Source: an uncultured Clostridia bacterium | GTDB lineage: Bacteria > Bacillota > Clostridia > UBA1381 | Direction: 5' to 3' | Length of the DNA stretch: 25,764 bases | Assembly: GCA_905236685.1 (NCBI GenBank) | Contig: CAJOPD010000067.1 | Coordinates: 1-25,764 of the forward strand | Shown here: positions 22,333-25,764 of the stretch, piece after piece | How the letters are laid out: the number at the start of each line of letters is the position of its first letter | Position numbering within the stretch: position 1 is the first letter of the stretch | Program-made: the position numbers and the translations under genes | Notes under the pieces: generated by a model | What the model was told of the DNA's origin: nothing | What the model saw: only the letters and a program-made list of their open reading frames with translations | Database searches by the model: none

Positions 22333-23172
22333 ATGTATAAAATTGTAAAAAAAGAGGTTCTTAATCCTACCGTTACAAAAATGGATATTTACGCCCCCGC
22401 AGTTGCAAAAAAGGCGGAGCCGGGGCAGTTTATAATACTTCGCGCGACCGATGACGGCGAAAGAATACCGCTCACCGTTGCCGATTATGACCGCGAAAAA
22501 GGGCTTGTTACCATAATTTTTCAGATTGTCGGTGCGACAACCTTAGAGCTTAATCAAAAAAACGAAGGCGATTTTATTGCCGATTTTGTCGGACCTTTGG
22601 GAAAAGCCTCCGAGCTTTCGGGGCTTAAAAAAGTTGCCGTTGTTGGCGGCGGCGTAGGCTGTGCAATCGCTTATCCCGTTGCAAAAAAACTGCACGAGCT
22701 GGGCTGTGAAGTTCATTCGGTGGTGGGTTTCAGAAACCGCGACCTTGTTATCTTGGAAAAGGAATTCTCCGCCGTTTCGGACAAAATGCTTGTTATGACG
22801 GACGACGGAAGCTACGGCGAAAAGGGACTTGTTACAGACGCTTTGAAAAAGCTGATTACGGAAGGCAATTCCTATGATGAGGTCATCGTAATCGGTCCTG
22901 TTATTATGATGAAGTTCGTGTGCCTTCTGACAAAGGAATACGGCATAAAAACGATTGTAAGTATGAACCCGATTATGATTGACGGAACAGGTATGTGCGG
23001 CGGCTGCCGCCTGACTGTCGGCGGAAAAACAAAATTTGCCTGTGTTGACGGTCCTGATTTTGACGGGCACGAGGTGGATTTTGACGAGGCGATGAAGCGC
23101 TCCTCCGTCTATAAACCTTTCGAGAAAAAGGCCTATGACGACGCCTGCAATCTTTTTAAGGAGGTAAAATAG
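22333..23172 (+). CDS. nfnA: NfnA-type FAD/NAD-binding, [2Fe-2S] oxidoreductase subunit
   Basis: Small subunit of NADH-dependent reduced ferredoxin:NADP oxidoreductase (also annotated sulfide dehydrogenase beta subunit or dihydroorotate dehydrogenase electron-transfer-like). 279 residues: an FAD-binding barrel (1-95, with the RIPLTVADYD block), an NAD-binding Rossmann domain starting VAVVGGGVGCAIAYPVAKKL (about 101-120), and a C-terminal cluster loop with DGTGMCGGCRLTVGG and FACVDGP, whose Cys and Asp residues hold a [2Fe-2S] cluster. nfnB follows after 2 bases. With it, the complex bifurcates electrons between NADPH, NAD+ and ferredoxin. The closely related SudB/GltA-associated subunits are the alternative name. 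Confidence 0.88.
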   Translation: MYKIVKKEVLNPTVTKMDIYAPAVAKKAEPGQFIILRATDDGERIPLTVADYDREKGLVTIIFQIVGATTLELNQKNEGDFIADFVGPLGKASELSGLKKVAVVGGGVGCAIAYPVAKKLHELGCEVHSVVGFRNRDLVILEKEFSAVSDKMLVMTDDGSYGEKGLVTDALKKLITEGNSYDEVIVIGPVIMMKFVCLLTKEYGIKTIVSMNPIMIDGTGMCGGCRLTVGGKTKFACVDGPDFDGHEVDFDEAMKRSSVYKPFEKKAYDDACNLFKEVK

Positions 23173-23174
23173 CT

Positions 23175-24563
23175 ATGCCGAATATGTCACTAAACAAAAA
23201 TCCTATGCCTTCACAGGCTCCTGATATACGAAACAAAAACTTTTCCGAGGTTGCTCTCGGCTATTCCGAGGAAACTGCGATAGACGAGGCAAAGCGCTGT
23301 TTGAACTGCAAAAATATGCCCTGCGTTTCGGGCTGTCCCGTAAAAATTCATATTCCCGCCTTCATAAAGGAGGTTGCGGACGGTAATTTTGAAAAAGCAT
23401 ATGAGATAATTGCGAAATCAAGTTCTCTGCCCGCCGTTTGCGGAAGAGTTTGTCCGCAGGAGCGCCAGTGCGAAAGCAAGTGCGTGCGCGGAATTAAAGG
23501 AGAAAGCGTCGGAATAGGGCGCTTGGAGCGGTTTGTTGCCGATTGGCACAACGAAAACTCAAAAGAGGCGCCTGAAAAGCCCGAACCGAACGGATATAAG
23601 GTTGCAGTTATCGGCTCAGGTCCCGCAGGGCTTACCTGCGCGGGAGCTTTGGCGAAAAAAGGCTATGCTGTGACCGTTTTTGAGGCTCTGCATTTAGCGG
23701 GCGGCGTTTTGGTTTACGGAATTCCCGAGTTCCGTCTGCCGAAAGCAATCGTTCAAAAGGAAATTGACGGGCTTAAAGCACTCGGCGTTAAAATAGAAAC
23801 AAATATGGTTATCGGCAAGGTTTTGTCGATTGACGAGCTTTTGGAAAGCGGTTTTGACGCCGTATTTATCGGCTCGGGCGCAGGTCTTCCGAAATTTATG
23901 GGTATCCCAGGCGAAAATTTGAACGGCGTTTATTCCGCAAATGAATTTTTAACCCGCGTAAATCTTATGAAAGCATACAAGGAAGGCGCAAAAACGCCGA
24001 TAAAAAGCAGTAAAATGGTTGCCGTTGTAGGCGGCGGAAATGTTGCTATGGACGCGGCAAGATGCGCAAAAAGACTTGGCGCAGACGAGGTTTATATCGT
24101 TTACCGCAGGAGTGAGGCGGAGCTTCCCGCAAGGGCGGAGGAGGTCGAGCACGCAAAGGAAGAAGGCATAATTTTCAAGATTTTGACTAATCCGACCGAG
24201 ATTTTGCCCGATGAAAACGGTTTTGTCGGCGGAATTAAATGCGTGGAAATGGAGCTTGGCGAGCCTGACGCCTCAGGGCGCAGGCGTCCAAAGGCAAAGC
24301 CCGACAGCGAGTTCACTATTGATGTTGACTGCGTGGTAATGGCGCTCGGCACAAGCCCGAACCCGCTTATAAAATCCACTACCGAAGGTCTTGAAACAAA
24401 GGACTGGGGCGGAATTATCGCAGATGAGGAAACGGGGCTTACTACACGCGCCCGCGTTTATGCAGGCGGTGACGCCGTAACGGGCGCCGCAACGGTAATT
24501 CTTGCAATGGGCGCAGGCAAAGCCGCCGCGGAAGCCATTATGCGCGACATTGAAGGAAAATAA
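23175..24563 (+). CDS. nfnB: NfnB-type NADPH/flavin subunit (GltD-like)
   Basis: Large subunit of the NfnAB complex, of the GltD/glutamate synthase small-subunit family (462 aa). It has an N-terminal ferredoxin-like part with Cys groups CLNCKNMPCVSGCP (about 38-51) and CGRVCPQERQCESKC (about 87-101) for two [4Fe-4S] clusters, an FAD-binding GxGxxG in VIGSGPAGLTCAGALAKKGY (about 145), a second nucleotide-binding site VVGGGNVAMDAAR (about 284), and RRSEAELPAR. It ends with the GDAVTGAATVILAMGAGK FAD segment. There is no glutamine amidotransferase or GltB partner here. Pairing with nfnA supports Nfn over glutamate synthase. AGGAGG precedes the ATG. Confidence 0.88.
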   Translation: MPNMSLNKNPMPSQAPDIRNKNFSEVALGYSEETAIDEAKRCLNCKNMPCVSGCPVKIHIPAFIKEVADGNFEKAYEIIAKSSSLPAVCGRVCPQERQCESKCVRGIKGESVGIGRLERFVADWHNENSKEAPEKPEPNGYKVAVIGSGPAGLTCAGALAKKGYAVTVFEALHLAGGVLVYGIPEFRLPKAIVQKEIDGLKALGVKIETNMVIGKVLSIDELLESGFDAVFIGSGAGLPKFMGIPGENLNGVYSANEFLTRVNLMKAYKEGAKTPIKSSKMVAVVGGGNVAMDAARCAKRLGADEVYIVYRRSEAELPARAEEVEHAKEEGIIFKILTNPTEILPDENGFVGGIKCVEMELGEPDASGRRRPKAKPDSEFTIDVDCVVMALGTSPNPLIKSTTEGLETKDWGGIIADEETGLTTRARVYAGGDAVTGAATVILAMGAGKAAAEAIMRDIEGK

Positions 24564-24574
24564 AGATTTTATAT

Positions 24575-24620
24575 AAAAAAACCGCAAAACACCGTTTTCG
24601 AGGGTGTTTTGCGGTTTTTT
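24575..24620. terminator. Strong bidirectional terminator between nfnB and the acyltransferase gene
   Basis: A long stem, ACCGCAAAACACC pairing with GGTGTTTTGCGGT around a loop of about 8 bases, is flanked by an A run and a T run. Its right end meets the stop codon of the minus-strand gene. Confidence 0.92.
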
Positions 24621-25653
24621 ACGCCTTATCTATGTAATTGTTTATTCTTTTTAACAGAGGTTTTGCTGCAAAAAGCACTGTTATACTTGCTACTGCCGTC
24701 AAAATAAGCGCTGCCAATGTTCCGATTATGCGGTTTTCAAATCTGGCAATTACTGATGTGTTATATCCTATAAAAAAGCAATGCGTTAGATATACATAAT
24801 AAGAATATCTGTCCGTCCTTTTTATAATCCATTTTTTCTCTTTTATATGTCCAAACAGTAAATATAGCACATAGAACAGAGAAATCCCCACAAGTGTTTG
24901 TGTGTATATGAAAATAAGTTCCGCAAGCCTTCCCCAAAATCCCTCAGCGGCCATAAAATACTTTAATATCACAACTATCAAAATGCAGGGGATTTCAAAA
25001 ACAGCAAGTATTTTCATTGTTTTTTTCATTTCGGGCGATTTTATATCGTACCGTTTGAATATAGCATACGCCAGATAAAATCTTAATAGCCCTCCCCATC
25101 TTACAGGACTATGTATTGCTGACAGAGCACCCTGTGCAAACAGGCTTATTACAGAAGTACCTATCCAAAATTGAGCATTGGTATATTCTTTAAAGTTCAC
25201 CTTTTGAATAAGAGGTATTGTAAAATAGCATATCAATATGTATGTTAAAAACCAATACTGCATAAACTTCCACGGGTCTGGAACAATCGCTTCAAGACCT
25301 AATCCGCAAAAAACAGAAAATATTACATTTTTAATTGTTACTGTATCCCACCCGGCTTTTGCAAGCAAATAAAAATATGCAAGGGCAAATATTACCGCTG
25401 TTGTTGCAGGTACGGCTATTTCTGCATATCTATGAGAAATCCATTTTTTATAATCTTGTTTTTTTATGTCACGCTTTGAATATAAAAATGCAGATATGAC
25501 AAAAAACATTACCAATCCAAGATTAAGCCAGTCTGAAATAATGCTGATTTTCGGATATGTGTAGGAAAAATATTGAATAATGTGCAAAAGAACAACCATA
25601 ACAGTAGCTGTTGCGCGTATATACGATATTTTATAGTCCCTTTTCGCTTCCAT
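24619..25653 (-). CDS. Acyltransferase-3 family membrane protein
   Basis: A 344-residue integral membrane protein with about ten hydrophobic segments. The N-terminal region (YKISYIRATATVMVVLLHII, with the His of the R-x(n)-H pattern at about 24) is typical of acyltransferase-3 enzymes such as OafA or WecH, which O-acetylate cell-surface sugars or polymers. The ATG at 25651-25653 is used because AAGGAG lies 6 bases before it; the frame open to 25689 has no such site. It is AT-richer than the glycolysis and nfn genes and stands between nfnB and rnpB with no partners, so it may be a later acquisition. It follows rnpB in the same direction without an obvious terminator between them. The acceptor is unknown. 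Confidence 0.82.
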   Translation of the reverse strand: MEAKRDYKISYIRATATVMVVLLHIIQYFSYTYPKISIISDWLNLGLVMFFVISAFLYSKRDIKKQDYKKWISHRYAEIAVPATTAVIFALAYFYLLAKAGWDTVTIKNVIFSVFCGLGLEAIVPDPWKFMQYWFLTYILICYFTIPLIQKVNFKEYTNAQFWIGTSVISLFAQGALSAIHSPVRWGGLLRFYLAYAIFKRYDIKSPEMKKTMKILAVFEIPCILIVVILKYFMAAEGFWGRLAELIFIYTQTLVGISLFYVLYLLFGHIKEKKWIIKRTDRYSYYVYLTHCFFIGYNTSVIARFENRIIGTLAALILTAVASITVLFAAKPLLKRINNYIDKA

Positions 25654-25708
25654 TTTATCTCCTTGTATATTTAATGCATTGGGTTTCACCTATGCCTGTC
25701 TTTTAAAT

Positions 25709-25764
25709 GTTGAGCAAATCATAAGCCGGGTTCTGTCGTGGACGGTTATCTGTCTGTGACAGGC
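25709..25764 (-). ncRNA. rnpB: RNase P RNA, 3' end (partial, runs off the window)
   Basis: Read on the minus strand, the last 56 bases contain ACCGTCCACGACAGAACC followed by CGGCTTAT, the highly conserved 3' part of type A bacterial RNase P RNA (compare E. coli, TGTCCACGACAGAACCCGG). The RNA cuts the 5' leader from tRNA precursors. The 3' end is placed at about 25709, after GATTTGCTCAAC, which should pair with the unseen 5' end to form P1. The exact end is approximate. Confidence 0.85.

Noticed and set aside
1..25764. CRISPR array, tRNA genes or insertion sequences
   Set aside because: No regularly spaced repeats, no tRNA-like T-arm with cloverleaf, and no transposase were found. The only mobile-element gene is the serine recombinase.

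Overview
The window looks like chromosome of an endospore-forming Clostridia-type Firmicute. It carries sporulation genes (a piece of spoIVA, plus spmA and spmB), AGGAGG-type ribosome binding sites, TTGACA/TATAAT sigma-A promoters, a clostridial NfnAB electron-transfer pair and the 3' end of an RNase P RNA. Base composition is moderate over most of the window. It is visibly AT-richer in the recombinase at the left edge (to about 1680) and in the acyltransferase gene near the right edge (24619-25653). I see no CRISPR array, no tRNA and no insertion sequence.

The most striking feature is at the left edge. A large serine recombinase reads in frame into the last 85 codons of spoIVA, the spore-coat morphogenetic ATPase (62-1939). 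This is what remains on one side when a recombinase-bearing element has integrated inside spoIVA. The arrangement resembles the sigK 'skin' element, which is excised in the mother cell to rebuild a sporulation gene. The other end of the element and the first roughly 400 codons of spoIVA are outside the window. A short dyad centred on GT sits exactly at the junction (1674-1687) and is the candidate attachment-site core. Next come a DUF3298-type lipoprotein whose TTG start overlaps the spoIVA end, a small DUF2752 membrane protein and a CpXC zinc-ribbon protein.

3635-9246, mostly minus strand: rsmA behind a yabE-like G5/3D cell-wall protein, a 340-base intergenic region with nested inverted repeats, a small plus-strand membrane protein, rnhA, and two tandem paralogous membrane proteins with three repeated units each.

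8434-15782, minus strand: a tightly packed run from one strong promoter, thyA-folA-(HprK-like kinase)-ung-polA-coaE-(lytic transglycosylase)-uppP. It joins thymidylate supply, DNA repair and replication, CoA synthesis and envelope carrier recycling, with several 4-base ATGA overlaps.

15823-20545, plus strand: spmA-spmB, then the lower-glycolysis operon pgk-tpiA-gpmI behind its own promoter. Convergent to it lies an enzyme I-like protein (20574-22163) that keeps the phospho-histidine but has lost several residues of the PEP site. 22271-24563 is nfnA-nfnB behind a consensus promoter with a palindrome in its spacer. The right edge holds an acyltransferase-3 membrane protein and the 3' end of rnpB, both on the minus strand.

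No searches could be run. Family names rest on motifs I can read in the translations, and statements on regulation are inferences from sequence.
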